Source of the DNA: Psychromonas aquimarina ATCC BAA-1526
Lineage (GTDB): Bacteria > Pseudomonadota > Gammaproteobacteria > Enterobacterales > Psychromonadaceae
Assembly (NCBI RefSeq): GCF_000428725.1
Contig: NZ_AUAM01000013.1
Coordinates: 80,431-144,430 of the forward strand
Length of the DNA: 64,000 bases
Reading direction: 5' to 3'
Positions within the stretch are counted from its first letter, which is position 1. The number at the start of each line of letters is the position of its first letter. The translations under genes were made by a program, and so were the position numbers. The notes under the pieces are model-generated. The model was given only the letters and a program-made list of their open reading frames with translations. It had not been told where the DNA came from and made no database searches. Shown here in pieces: positions 8,684 through 17,736 of the stretch.

Positions 8684-11342
8684 ACACTTTTCGGAAAACC
8701 AGGCACAGATTGTCAAAACTCGTTCAATTTCTCCTATCTGGTTTTTACCTGTTGTGGCGGCCGTTCTCGGCCTGTGGATTCTATTTCAGAATATCACCCA
8801 TGCGAATGTACAGGTTAAAATTCACTTTCAAAAAGCGGACAGCATTATCGTTGATAAAACCAAAATCCGCTATAAAGGTGTGATTGTCGGTACCGTCAAA
8901 AAAATTGAACTGGACAGCGCCAGCGGTGTTAATGTTATTGCAGAAATTGAATCCCACGCCACTTTTATGCTGCGTGAGCAGACTCAGTTCTGGCTGGTTT
9001 CACCAAAAGCCTCACTGACTTCAATTAGCGGTTTAGATACCCTGTTTTCAGGCAGCTATATTAATCTAGAACCCGGTGACGGTGAAGAAGCAACAGTTTT
9101 TGACGCAATTGATGAAGAACCGATATCCATTCCCGATAATGCTTTATTAGTCAGCCTTAAAAGTGATTCTGCCGGTTCAGTCAGCGTCGGCACGCCCATT
9201 TTCTTTAAAAAAATTAAAGTCGGTGAAATTGTGCAGGTGCGTTTAGATGACAGCGGCCGTCATGTCAATATCAAGGCCTTTGTCGAAAGCGATTATAGTC
9301 ACCTGGTAAAAAGCGCCAGCAAGTTTTGGAATATAAGCGGCTTACGGGCTAATATTTCGCGGGCCGGCATCGACGTCAATTTAGACAGTATTACTTCGTT
9401 AATCGCCGGAGGTATCACATTCAGCTCTCCACAGAAGAGCACAGCGGCTTCCGCAGAGACTCAGTTTGAATTATATGAAAACATTGATAAAAGTGAGGCA
9501 GGTCAGACCATCGAGCTGACTGTCAATAATATTAACAACCTGCCTAAAGGTGCCGGTATTTTATTTAAAGGTCACGGCATCGGCAGAATCACTGATATTG
9601 AGTATTCCCTTGAGCAGAAACAGTTTATTGCCCAGGCCACTATCAACCCGCAGTTTAGTGAGATGATCACTCAAGGAGCTCAATTCTGGGTTGAAAAAAC
9701 CGCGCTTTCATTTTCTAAAATTAAAAATCTGGGTAATATTATCACCGGCGACTATGTCGCTTTTGCCCCTGCAGCAGACGCGGAAGTTGCGCAAAAGGCC
9801 TCCAGCTTTGCTCTGCAGCAGTCACGCTTACCTGTCTCTCCTGCGCTTGACTTAATGCTGCTTACGGAAGATGCGACAGGTTTAAATGCCGGTGATCCGG
9901 TCAGTTACCAGGGGATAAAAATCGGCAGCATCCGCAGCTTAGATTTTGCAGAGAACGGCCGTTTTATCGAAACCTCGATCAGCATAGACAGCAGCTACCA
10001 GTACCTGATTAACAAAAACAGTCAGTTTTATTTATTAAGCGGTGTCAATATGAAAGCTTCTCTGCAGGGCATAGAGATGCAGTCGACACCTTTAGAGCAC
10101 CTTCTTTCCGGCGGTATCGGTTTATATAATGCCGAACCGGTCAAAAAATCTGCTAAAAACACGCTCCTCGACAAAAATCTGCGCTTCAGATTATACCCTT
10201 CCAGAGCGCTTGCCGAAGTGGGCAAAAATGTCTTTAGTAAGCCCTTAATTCTTTCTGTTTTAAGTAAACAATTACCCGCAGTCAGCGAAGGCTCACCGGT
10301 TTATTACCATAAACTGCCGATTGGAGAAGTAATCGGATTCTCTATCGACAACTCAGGTTTAATGAAAACCGAGTTAAGTATTAAAGGACAATATAGACAC
10401 CTTATTAAAGAGCAGAGTATATTCTGGAATATCAGCGGCTTTAATGTAGATGCAGGACTTGGCGGCATTGAAATACAGGCAGAGTCATTATTAACCATAG
10501 TAAAAGGCGGTATTGCAGTTGATCATGGTAAAAAAGACATAGATAACAAATACGCTAACGGCAGTTATAAGTTGTTCAGCAGTTATGAAAAAGCAGCTAA
10601 ACCTCCTACTGTTATCACCCTTCTTTTTGACCAGGCCAATGAACTGCAGGTCGGTAGTAAATTACGTCTGAAAGGCCTGGTTATCGGCAGAATAACGGAG
10701 CTGACACTCAGCAGTAAGGGTAAAGTACAGGCAAAAGTAAATGTCAAAGCTGAATTTGCAGCGCAGACAGCCCGTAAAGGCAGCCGCTTCTGGGTAGTAA
10801 GCAGTGATATTTCATTAGCCGGCGCTAAAAATCTGTCAACATTAGTCAGCGGTGTATTTATCAATGTTGAACCGGGTAAAGGCGCCCCCGCGACTGAATT
10901 TACCGGTGAAGTCAAGGCGCCTATTATTGAACGCAGTAAAACCGGTCTGCCGTTAATTCTACTGACCGACAACGCCGGCTCAACCGATATCAACAGCCCT
11001 GTTTATCACCGTCAGATCCAGATTGGTGAAGTGATGAGCAAGCAGCTCAGCAGTGATGCATCGGGTGTTGAAATCGCGGTGAACATCTATCCTGAATATT
11101 CACACCTGATCCGTGAAAACTCAATTTTCTGGCCGGCTTCCGGCTTTAACTTAAATGTAGGCATTACCGGTGTGGCACTGAAATCAACCTCACTGACCTC
11201 TTTAATAAAAGGGGGGATCAGTATGAGCACTCCGGACAATAAACCGCTGCAGGAAATGAGTGACGCTTTTGCCCGCTTTGAACTGAAAAAAGAGTTCAAT
11301 GAAAGCTGGCTGAACTGGAAACTGGCCATTCCCAAACCGTAG
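8676..11342 (+). CDS. letB: LetB (YebT)-like MCE protein with seven MCE domains
   Basis: Periplasm-spanning lipid-transport protein. The 888 residues have one N-terminal membrane helix (ISPIWFLPVVAAVLGLWILF, about residues 18-37) followed by seven MCE repeats. I counted these by their recurring motif of the form G-hydrophobic-x-hydrophobic-G, for example YKGVIVGTV, FFKKIKVGEI, FKGHGIGRI, YQGIKIGSI, YHKLPIGEV, LKGLVIGRI and YHRQIQIGEV. E. coli LetB has 877 residues and seven MCE rings stacked into a tunnel to the outer membrane. The start overlaps the second LetA half. rsmF follows as in E. coli, but a 335-base gap with a structured repeat intervenes. Confidence 0.95.
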   Translation: MNEHFSENQAQIVKTRSISPIWFLPVVAAVLGLWILFQNITHANVQVKIHFQKADSIIVDKTKIRYKGVIVGTVKKIELDSASGVNVIAEIESHATFMLREQTQFWLVSPKASLTSISGLDTLFSGSYINLEPGDGEEATVFDAIDEEPISIPDNALLVSLKSDSAGSVSVGTPIFFKKIKVGEIVQVRLDDSGRHVNIKAFVESDYSHLVKSASKFWNISGLRANISRAGIDVNLDSITSLIAGGITFSSPQKSTAASAETQFELYENIDKSEAGQTIELTVNNINNLPKGAGILFKGHGIGRITDIEYSLEQKQFIAQATINPQFSEMITQGAQFWVEKTALSFSKIKNLGNIITGDYVAFAPAADAEVAQKASSFALQQSRLPVSPALDLMLLTEDATGLNAGDPVSYQGIKIGSIRSLDFAENGRFIETSISIDSSYQYLINKNSQFYLLSGVNMKASLQGIEMQSTPLEHLLSGGIGLYNAEPVKKSAKNTLLDKNLRFRLYPSRALAEVGKNVFSKPLILSVLSKQLPAVSEGSPVYYHKLPIGEVIGFSIDNSGLMKTELSIKGQYRHLIKEQSIFWNISGFNVDAGLGGIEIQAESLLTIVKGGIAVDHGKKDIDNKYANGSYKLFSSYEKAAKPPTVITLLFDQANELQVGSKLRLKGLVIGRITELTLSSKGKVQAKVNVKAEFAAQTARKGSRFWVVSSDISLAGAKNLSTLVSGVFINVEPGKGAPATEFTGEVKAPIIERSKTGLPLILLTDNAGSTDINSPVYHRQIQIGEVMSKQLSSDASGVEIAVNIYPEYSHLIRENSIFWPASGFNLNVGITGVALKSTSLTSLIKGGISMSTPDNKPLQEMSDAFARFELKKEFNESWLNWKLAIPKP

Positions 11343-11352
11343 CATTAACAAA

Positions 11353-11617
11353 TATACCCGTTACCAATCAAAATGCATTTATCAGTCGCTAGCTCGGACA
11401 CCAAGACAAGGCGCAACATAATGACAATGGCTAGCCCTTATCGAATGTTGCAACGTAGTATTGGTTTTCGAGCTAGTGACCCACGGGGCAAGCCGTGATG
11501 TAAACATCTTCGTTGTTGTGAAGTCTCGATTTAACCCGTTAGATCTTCATCTTCACGCCTAGAATCTGTTCACCTCTCGACTTGCTGATTTTTGCATCTT
11601 GATTGATAACGGGTATA
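11353..11617. repeat. MITE-like structured repeat, copy A
   Basis: Fills the letB-rsmF gap. The ends form 25-base terminal inverted repeats (11353-11377 and 11593-11617) with 23 of 25 pairing; the tips read TATACCCG and CGGGTATA. The right ~110 bases are clearly related to copy B at 19766-19941: both hold ATCTTCGTTGTT, an inner GAT-stem hairpin (here 11528-11545), CCTAGAATCT and CTTGCTGATT at the same distances from the right end. The end stems differ in sequence between copies but stay self-complementary. No coding frame or transposase is present, so it is non-autonomous. Confidence 0.75.
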
Positions 11618-11677
11618 TAAACATGTATAAAGCGCACTTATGCAGCTGCACAAGTGCGTTTTTTTTAAGGATTAATA

Positions 11678-13123
11678 ATGGACAGCAACACGCTTCTACC
11701 ACAGCTCTTTATCGATAAGATGGGCAGTATTTTACCAAAACATCTGCAGCTTCAAGACCTAATCGACGCCTGTCAGCGTCCGCTCCGCCGTGCTGTTAGG
11801 GTGAACACATTAAAAATATCCGTAAGCGGTTTTAAAAAACGTGCTGTTGAACAGGGCTGGAACTTAACCGAAATTCCCTGGTGCAGCGAGGGTTTCTGGA
11901 TTGAAATTGAAAATGAACAAACGCCTCTGGGCAACAGTGCTGAGCATTTAGCCGGGCTTTGTTATATTCAGGAAGCAAGTTCAATGATGCCGGTTTCTGC
12001 ACTGTTTCATTTCTTCGAGCAGACAGATAAATCAATACTGCTGGATGCAGCGGCCGCGCCGGGTTCAAAAACCACGCAGATGGCGGCTAAAATGGAAAAC
12101 CACGGCCTGATCATCGCTAATGAATTCTCCTCAAGCCGCATTAAAATGCTCCATGCTAATGTGCAGCGCTGCGGCATTAAAAACGTCGCATTAACCCATT
12201 TTGATGCACAGGTTTTCGGCACATGGCTGCCCGGTACCTTTGATGCGGTTTTGTTAGATGCCCCCTGCTCGGGCGAAGGCACAGTACGTAAAGACAGATA
12301 CGCAATGAATAACTGGAGCCAGTCCTCCATTAATGAAATTGCACAGATGCAGCGGGGGCTTATTTTAAGTGCTTTTCATGCATTAAAAGAAAACGGTATT
12401 TTAATCTATTCGACCTGTACATTAAGCCATGAAGAAAACCAGGATATCTGCCACTTCTTAAAAAATGAATTTCCAGATCATGTTGAGTTTTTAGATCTGC
12501 GCGATCTGTTCAGCGATGCTCATAAAACAGCAACACAGGAAGGTTTTCTGCATATCTGGCCGCAGGTATATGACAGCGAAGGTTTCTTTGTAGCGGCAGT
12601 TAGAAAGACCCGAAGCAGCACAGTTGAACCGGCTAAAAAACGTTTAGGAAAATTCCCCTTTATCAGACCTACCAGGCAGAAAGAGAAAGAACTGTATGAC
12701 TACTTTGCAGATCAGTTTGCTGTAACAGATATTGAAGGCATGTTATATCAGCGCGATAACGAGTTCTGGCTGTTTCCTGAGCCGATCAAAGGACTGATCA
12801 ATGAGCTGCGCTTTTCCCGTTTAGGTATCAAGATTGCCGAAGAGTTTGGTAAAGGGCGTAAAAGCGGCTTTAAAACCATGCATGAGTTTGTCAGCAGTTT
12901 CGGCGATCAGGCGGGCAGAAATAAAATCGAATTAAATGCTGAGCAGGCCAAAGAGTTCTATCAAGGCCGCGATATACGCGGAGTAGAAACACAGGACGCC
13001 TCAGGTGAGATTTTACTGAGTTACCGCGGCAATGTAATAGGTTTAGGCAAAGCCCTTAATAACCGCATTAAAAACAGCCTGCCGCGTGAAATGATCCGCG
13101 ATAATAATTTATTTGAAAAATAA
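11678..13123 (+). CDS. rsmF: 16S rRNA (cytosine(1407)-C(5))-methyltransferase RsmF
   Basis: SAM-dependent methyltransferase of the NOL1/NOP2/Sun family acting on 16S rRNA C1407 in the 30S subunit. The 481 residues are close to E. coli RsmF (YebU). Motifs seen are the SAM loop DAAAAPGSKTTQMAA (about residue 124), the catalytic-loop motif LDAPCSGEGTVRKD (about 191) and STCTLSHEENQ (about 248) with the second conserved cysteine. A C-terminal RNA-binding extension follows. The position after letB matches E. coli gene order. It has ATG 11678 with AAGG upstream. Confidence 0.96.
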   Translation: MDSNTLLPQLFIDKMGSILPKHLQLQDLIDACQRPLRRAVRVNTLKISVSGFKKRAVEQGWNLTEIPWCSEGFWIEIENEQTPLGNSAEHLAGLCYIQEASSMMPVSALFHFFEQTDKSILLDAAAAPGSKTTQMAAKMENHGLIIANEFSSSRIKMLHANVQRCGIKNVALTHFDAQVFGTWLPGTFDAVLLDAPCSGEGTVRKDRYAMNNWSQSSINEIAQMQRGLILSAFHALKENGILIYSTCTLSHEENQDICHFLKNEFPDHVEFLDLRDLFSDAHKTATQEGFLHIWPQVYDSEGFFVAAVRKTRSSTVEPAKKRLGKFPFIRPTRQKEKELYDYFADQFAVTDIEGMLYQRDNEFWLFPEPIKGLINELRFSRLGIKIAEEFGKGRKSGFKTMHEFVSSFGDQAGRNKIELNAEQAKEFYQGRDIRGVETQDASGEILLSYRGNVIGLGKALNNRIKNSLPREMIRDNNLFEK

Positions 13124-13259
13124 CAGTTCTGCTGAATAAAGCAGGAGTTTCCCTCAAAAGGCTGCGTTTCTTATTATTTATTTGAACTGCGTCTTTCATT
13201 TTGAAAATAAAATACAGTCAATGATTTGTATATCAGGTGATCTTGACTAGACTCAAAGT

Positions 13260-13338
13260 GTTCAAACAATTATTCCTTTAATTAGAAACAACTGTTTCCC
13301 AAGCCTAGGTTCCCCCTTTACTCCTAGGCTTTTTTTTG
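13260..13338 (+). ncRNA. Candidate small RNA downstream of rsmF
   Basis: CTAGACT at 13247-13253 resembles a sigma-S type -10 (CTATACT). About 75 bases later comes a strong terminator with eight T. Between them are a small GAAAC/GTTTC hairpin and TTTCCC directly before the terminator stem. E. coli SdsR (RyeB), a sigma-S small RNA, lies in the same neighbourhood beyond rsmF and also has UUUCCC beside its terminator. Homology is not shown; the start point is estimated. Confidence 0.35.
13301..13337 (+). terminator. Strong intrinsic terminator downstream of rsmF
   Basis: Stem AAGCCTAGG/CCTAGGCTT with a C-rich 13-base loop, followed by eight T. It lies 178 bases after the rsmF stop, so it may end a separate short transcript. 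Confidence 0.88.
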
Positions 13339-13339
13339 T

Positions 13340-13564
13340 TTATTGATTGAGCAGGGTTAATTTCTGGAATTTATTGTTGTCATCAAGCAGCAGCTGAAAA
13401 CGCCCGCGCACTCCCAGCTGCGAAAAGAAAGGCACAAAACGCATCGCCGGTATCTGAATCATCCGCCCTGCTTCGTCCCGTACCTTAACAATCGTATTAG
13501 GTGTATGGTACAGCTGTTCAAAAGCCTGATAGGAGATATTGAGGCGGAAATAATAAGCATTCAC
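13340..13564 (-). CDS. DUF2835 family protein
   Basis: Small cytosolic protein of 74 residues. YYFRLNISYQAFEQLY at the N-terminus and GVRGRFQLLLDDNNKF near the end match the DUF2835 family of marine gammaproteobacteria; its function is unknown. It starts with GTG in a GTGA overlap with the cmoM stop, and AAAGGG lies upstream, so it is translationally coupled to cmoM. Confidence 0.85.
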   Translation of the reverse strand: MNAYYFRLNISYQAFEQLYHTPNTIVKVRDEAGRMIQIPAMRFVPFFSQLGVRGRFQLLLDDNNKFQKLTLLNQ

Positions 13565-14334
13565 GAATTTTTACCCTTTACAGTTAAATGTGTATATCTG
13601 CCCAGCGATGCATAGGGCTCCTGATGACAGTATTGTTTTTCCATCTCTAATAGTTGTGCAAATTTTTCTTCGCAGTGCGAAGACTCTTTTAAATAGTCAT
13701 GTAATACACGGACACCGGTTTTCTGCAGGATCTGCATCTCAAACTCATCCAGCCACATTTTAATATCTGTTTCTAACAAAGGATATGTTGGTGTTAAGCG
13801 CACTACCTTTTTACGCACCATACCTTTAGCAACAAAATCAAAATTACCCGAGACTAAATTAAAAAACCGCTGTGCTTCTTTGTTATAAAACATTAAAGAC
13901 AACAGACCGTCTGCACAGAGAAAACTTAATAACCCTTGTAATGTCTGTTTAGGATCAGCCAGCCACTCTAAAACAGCATGGTTTAATATCAGATCAAATT
14001 TTCCAGAGCAGTGCTCGGGCAGATTCTGAATTGAACAGTGCAGGATCTCAACATTTTCAGCATAGGCCTGACCGTTAAGCTGCTGCTGTGCTTCTTTTAA
14101 CAGCTCACCGGAAATATCACAAAGCACAACCTGGTGTCCAAGGGCCGCCAGTTTTTGAGTGAAAAAACCAAAGCCGCCTCCTGCATCAAGAATACGTAAC
14201 GGCCGCTGCGGCAGTAAAGATAAACAATGTAATAACTCAGACCAGACGATCTCTGAGCGTATTTTACCTTTAGTAGAGCCGTAAATGTTTTTTACAAATT
14301 TCTGTGCGATATTATCAAAATTATGATCAGCCAA
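13561..14334 (-). CDS. cmoM: tRNA 5-carboxymethoxyuridine methyltransferase CmoM
   Basis: Class I SAM methyltransferase (formerly SmtA) that methylates cmo5U at wobble position 34 to mcmo5U in certain tRNAs. The 257 residues match E. coli CmoM throughout: NFDNIAQKFVKNIYGSTKGK at the start, SAM-binding LDAGGGFGFFTQKLA (about residue 50), HAVLEWLADP and LSLMFYNKEA. The start is a TTG at 14334 giving MADHNFDNIA, which aligns with E. coli MQDRNFDDIA; no ATG fits. It is divergent from elyC, its E. coli neighbour, and coupled to DUF2835. Confidence 0.95.
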   Translation of the reverse strand: MADHNFDNIAQKFVKNIYGSTKGKIRSEIVWSELLHCLSLLPQRPLRILDAGGGFGFFTQKLAALGHQVVLCDISGELLKEAQQQLNGQAYAENVEILHCSIQNLPEHCSGKFDLILNHAVLEWLADPKQTLQGLLSFLCADGLLSLMFYNKEAQRFFNLVSGNFDFVAKGMVRKKVVRLTPTYPLLETDIKMWLDEFEMQILQKTGVRVLHDYLKESSHCEEKFAQLLEMEKQYCHQEPYASLGRYTHLTVKGKNS

Positions 14335-14402
14335 TTTATATACCCATTTTAATGCTAGAATTCAATTTTTATATTTCATGGAAAATAAAGCGAGTTATCA
14401 AT

Positions 14403-15170
14403 ATGTTATTTATGTTAAAAAAATGGATTGGCGGGCTGTTAATGCCGCTTCCGCTGTTACTGATACTCTTTTTTATCGGGCTTATTTTACTCTTTTTCAG
14501 CAGAAAACAAAAAACTGCTAAGACTTTTTTACTGTTTACTTTTATCCTGCTGTTCGCTTTAAGCTCTATGCCGGTCTCTGAGCGTATTGTTCACTCGGTA
14601 GAGCGAAAACATCTGCCGATTATGCAGCCGGCACAAAATTATGAGGTTATACTGCTGCTCGGCTCCGGCGGTATTGCCGATCCGAGTTTACCTGTCACCG
14701 GCCAGCTTTCAGCAACCGCATTAAGCCGCTTTATTGAAGCATTGCGTTTATATAATGCCAATCCCGGGGCGACTTTAGTGGTTTCCGGCTCCGGTTTTGG
14801 AGATGTAAAAACGCATGCGCAGATGATGCAGGAGTTAGCCTTAACCATGAATATTCCGGCTGACAAAATTATTCGCCTGGATGATACCTTAGATACTGAC
14901 GATGAAGCACGTATTATGTCGGAAATGATCCGCGGTAAAAGAGCGGTATTAGTAACCTCAGCCGCGCATATGGACCGTTCTCTGCAGCTGTTTTATAAAT
15001 ACGGCGCAGGACCGGAAGCCGCCCCGGCTGATTTTCTAGCCAAGAACCGCATGGGCAAAGTTTCTGCACATTATTATATCCCTTCTGCGCGTAATCTTGA
15101 TAAAACCACAAAAGCCTGGCATGAGTATTTAGGGAAATTTCAGAATCTGATCAAAGAACTGCTGAAATAA
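14403..15170 (+). CDS. elyC: ElyC/SanA-type envelope protein (DUF218)
   Basis: Inner-membrane protein with a periplasmic or membrane-proximal DUF218 domain. E. coli ElyC supports peptidoglycan synthesis at low temperature, and the undecaprenyl-phosphate carrier is implicated. I start at ATG 14403 (MLFMLKKWIGGLLMPLPLLL), matching the E. coli N-terminus; the 33-codon upstream extension overlaps cmoM and has no support. Two N-terminal helices (about 7-30 and 38-56) precede the DUF218 domain with VILLLGSGG, NPGATLVVSGSG and VLVTSAAHMDRS. The 255-residue length fits the family. Confidence 0.93.
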   Translation: MLFMLKKWIGGLLMPLPLLLILFFIGLILLFFSRKQKTAKTFLLFTFILLFALSSMPVSERIVHSVERKHLPIMQPAQNYEVILLLGSGGIADPSLPVTGQLSATALSRFIEALRLYNANPGATLVVSGSGFGDVKTHAQMMQELALTMNIPADKIIRLDDTLDTDDEARIMSEMIRGKRAVLVTSAAHMDRSLQLFYKYGAGPEAAPADFLAKNRMGKVSAHYYIPSARNLDKTTKAWHEYLGKFQNLIKELLK

Positions 15171-15178
15171 AGATAAAA

Positions 15179-15204
15179 AAAGGCGAAGAAATTTCTTCGC
15201 CTTT
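15179..15204. terminator. Bidirectional terminator between elyC and the DUF1737 gene
   Basis: A 26-base perfect palindrome (AAAGGCGAAGAAA and its complement) with T runs available on both strands serves the convergent genes. Confidence 0.88.
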
Positions 15205-15226
15205 TCGACTGCTTATAACAGAGAAA

Positions 15227-15409
15227 TTAAACCAGCTGCGGGCCTGCTTTAATCACTGCCTGTGCGACAACGATATGCTCGCCGTTAAACGACATTGCCG
15301 GCGAACCGTATAACTCATAACCCTCTGCGAGCAGCTTGGTTATACGGGCACAAAATTCTGCATCATCTCTACCTGTGATCAGTTTGTATGTTTCTTTTAC
15401 TTGAGGCAT
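15227..15409 (-). CDS. DUF1737 family small protein
   Basis: Sixty-residue cytosolic protein. KLITGRDDAEFCARITKLL and GYELYGSPAMSFNG match DUF1737, a small family of unknown function. It has its own good Shine-Dalgarno (AAGGAAA) and shares a terminator with elyC. Confidence 0.82.
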   Translation of the reverse strand: MPQVKETYKLITGRDDAEFCARITKLLAEGYELYGSPAMSFNGEHIVVAQAVIKAGPQLV

Positions 15410-15515
15410 TTAAGTTTCCTTCTTGTTAGCATCTATAACCGTCAGCATACGACAATAATTTAAAAGAAAAAATCAAACGCAGTAAAACTGTGAAAGCACA
15501 ACTGAGATGGATAAA

Positions 15516-15540
15516 AAAACGGCACTTTAAGTGCCGTTTT
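15516..15540 (-). terminator. Terminator of thiI
   Basis: Stem AAAACGGCACTT/AAGTGCCGTTTT followed by more T on the minus strand, 40 bases after the thiI stop. Confidence 0.88.
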
Positions 15541-15579
15541 TGTGAGGGATAACGCTTGCAGCTAAAAGGACTGTCTTAC

Positions 15580-17034
15580 CTACGGGCGGTAAACTTTAAC
15601 GTTTTCAAAGCCGGCTTCTTTTAAATATAAAGCCTGCAGCTGACTCATCACACCGCGCTCGCAGTATAGAAGGTAGGTTTTATCCTGCGGCAGTTTTTCA
15701 AACTGACTGGCTAATTTAAAGAAAGGCAGATGTTCAATGCTTACCCCTTCAATCTGCAGCGGAGCTTCTTCCTCTTCATCAGCTGAGCGGATATCTAACA
15801 CTACTTCATCAGCTGCAAAATCAGAAACAGATTCAACTTCAGCCACTTCTTCATGAGCTTGTTTTTCTATATCACGGATATCTAATACATCAGCTTCTGT
15901 TACCACCTGCTCGATTAGAGAAAGATCAAACTTGGCTTCCTCTTTATCAATTTTTTTCATTACCGCTTTAACTGTCGGACGCTGTGAAATAACGCCGCAG
16001 TATTCAGGAATAGTTTCAGAAAGCTCTGCAGTACCGATTTCACGGGCACAATCGATAATATCCTGCTTATCGGTAGCAATAAGAGGACGCAGAATAAGCA
16101 TATCAGTTACCTGATCAATCACAGAAAGGTTACGCAGTGTCTGACTGGAGACCTGTCCAAGCGCTTCACCTGTTACTAATGCTTCAATATCTAAACGTTC
16201 AGCGGCTATCGCTGCGGCGCGCATCATCATACGTTTTAATATAACGCCCATCTGCCCGTTATCGACTTTCTCTAAAATTTCAGCAACAACCGGCTCAAAA
16301 GGAATCGAGATAAATTTAACCCGGTGCGATGCACCGAAACGGTTCCAAAGCTGATAAGCAACCTGCTTAACACCGATCTCATGGGCAGCACCGCCTAAAT
16401 TAAAGAAACAGTAATGAACACGTGAGCCGCGTTTAAGCAGCTGATAGCTGGATACACCGGAATCAAATCCGCCGGAGATAAGTGATAAAACCGATTCCTG
16501 CGTACCTAGAGGGAATCCGCCAAGACCCTTATGACGTTTATCGATGAAAAACAGCTTGTCGTTATTAATTTCAAGGTGAACAGTAATATCCGAACCTTTT
16601 AATTTAACACCGGCAGCATCGGTATGCTGATTTAAACCGCCGCCGACATAACGCTCTGCTTCGATAGATGAGAAGTCATGTTTACCGATACGTTTAACAC
16701 GCACGCAGAAGGTTTTACCGTTTAATGTGCTGCCGACATTTTCTTTAGTCTGCTCATAAATATTATGCAGATCAGTAAACTGTGTTTCTTTAACTTCTAG
16801 AAAATGCGCAATACCCGGTGTGCTTTTCAGCACATGAATCAAAGTTTCTCTGTTTTCAGGTGTTTCATCTGCCGTGCGGACAATGATTTTATCCCACTCT
16901 AAAATTACTTTAACCTGTTCATCATGGCGTGATAAAACATTACGGATATTACCCTGTAACATTTTGCTGAAACGTTTACGAACGGGTTTACTTTTCATCA
17001 TGATTTCAGGGAAAAGTTTTACGATAAATTTCAT
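15580..17034 (-). CDS. thiI: tRNA uridine 4-sulfurtransferase / thiamine sulfur carrier ThiI
   Basis: Makes 4-thiouridine at tRNA position 8 and passes sulfur to the thiazole branch of thiamine synthesis. The 484 residues have an N-terminal ferredoxin-like and THUMP region (to about 165), the PP-loop ATPase motif [14 protein letters not shown] (about 182), a conserved cysteine in [10 protein letters not shown] (about 345) and a C-terminal rhodanese domain with the catalytic cysteine in LLYCERG (about 458). The rhodanese form is the enterobacterial type that does both jobs. It has a single-gene unit with terminator. Confidence 0.97.
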   Translation of the reverse strand: MKFIVKLFPEIMMKSKPVRKRFSKMLQGNIRNVLSRHDEQVKVILEWDKIIVRTADETPENRETLIHVLKSTPGIAHFLEVKETQFTDLHNIYEQTKENVGSTLNGKTFCVRVKRIGKHDFSSIEAERYVGGGLNQHTDAAGVKLKGSDITVHLEINNDKLFFIDKRHKGLGGFPLGTQESVLSLISGGFDSGVSSYQLLKRGSRVHYCFFNLGGAAHEIGVKQVAYQLWNRFGASHRVKFISIPFEPVVAEILEKVDNGQMGVILKRMMMRAAAIAAERLDIEALVTGEALGQVSSQTLRNLSVIDQVTDMLILRPLIATDKQDIIDCAREIGTAELSETIPEYCGVISQRPTVKAVMKKIDKEEAKFDLSLIEQVVTEADVLDIRDIEKQAHEEVAEVESVSDFAADEVVLDIRSADEEEEAPLQIEGVSIEHLPFFKLASQFEKLPQDKTYLLYCERGVMSQLQALYLKEAGFENVKVYRP

Positions 17035-17114
17035 TGTGTGATCACTGTGCTAGTTAAAATAAGGTGGCGGATTATACCCTTTGCGCTCAGTGAGGCAAAG
17101 AGGATAGTTAATTT

Positions 17115-17654
17115 TTATTGCTGATTCTGCAATGCACTACAGGTCACTTCGCATTCACCAAGCTCGGCAGCGGCATATAACGAATCACCACTGATAGTAA
17201 GCGACAGATCCATACTGCGTTTAAGCAGCTTAGCTAAAGCTTGAATCTGTTCAAATTGAAACTGATAAACTTCAACATCAACAGCTGCAAAATCAGCTTG
17301 TGACTGCTTCCACCACACGGCAGATTTAGTGTTAAAGCTGTACACTTTTACCGCCTGTGCCTGACGGCGGGCTTTTTTAATACGCTCAAACGCCGGTTCA
17401 CCGACATCAATCCATAATAAAAATTCATCGGCTAAACTTTTTGCCCAGATATCCGGATCATCAGCAACGGATAAACCTTTGGTAAAGGTTAAAAATTCTT
17501 GAGCATTAAGGCAGAATGCCATTACACGCGCCGTCATTCGCTCCAGTGTTTCAGAGGGATGCTGGGCAACGGTTAAATTCAGCGTGTCATAAACATCATT
17601 ATTAAGATCCGAGAGGTTAATGTTCATTTTATAAATGGTCGGTTTAAGTGCCAT
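17115..17654 (-). CDS. yaeQ: YaeQ family protein
   Basis: Cytosolic protein of 179 residues in the YaeQ family, which has a PD-(D/E)XK nuclease-like fold; its role is uncertain. The opening MALKPTIYKMNINLSDLNN and the block HPSETLERMTARVMAFCLNAQEFLTFTKGL match E. coli YaeQ. I start at ATG 17654 with GGAAAA upstream; the frame runs on to 17768 inside the leuB-type gene but that is not credible as coding. Confidence 0.93.
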   Translation of the reverse strand: MALKPTIYKMNINLSDLNNDVYDTLNLTVAQHPSETLERMTARVMAFCLNAQEFLTFTKGLSVADDPDIWAKSLADEFLLWIDVGEPAFERIKKARRQAQAVKVYSFNTKSAVWWKQSQADFAAVDVEVYQFQFEQIQALAKLLKRSMDLSLTISGDSLYAAAELGECEVTCSALQNQQ

Positions 17655-17681
17655 GTTTTTTCCATTATTTAAGGGCAACAA

Positions 17682-17704
17682 AAAGCCGCGGACAACGCGG
17701 CTTT
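17682..17704 (-). terminator. Terminator after the leuB-type gene
   Basis: Stem AAAGCCGCG/CGCGGCTTT with a five-base loop and trailing T on the minus strand, between leuB and yaeQ. Confidence 0.85.
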
Positions 17705-17736
17705 GAAATTTATAGTTGGTAATTTTTGTGAGCGGT

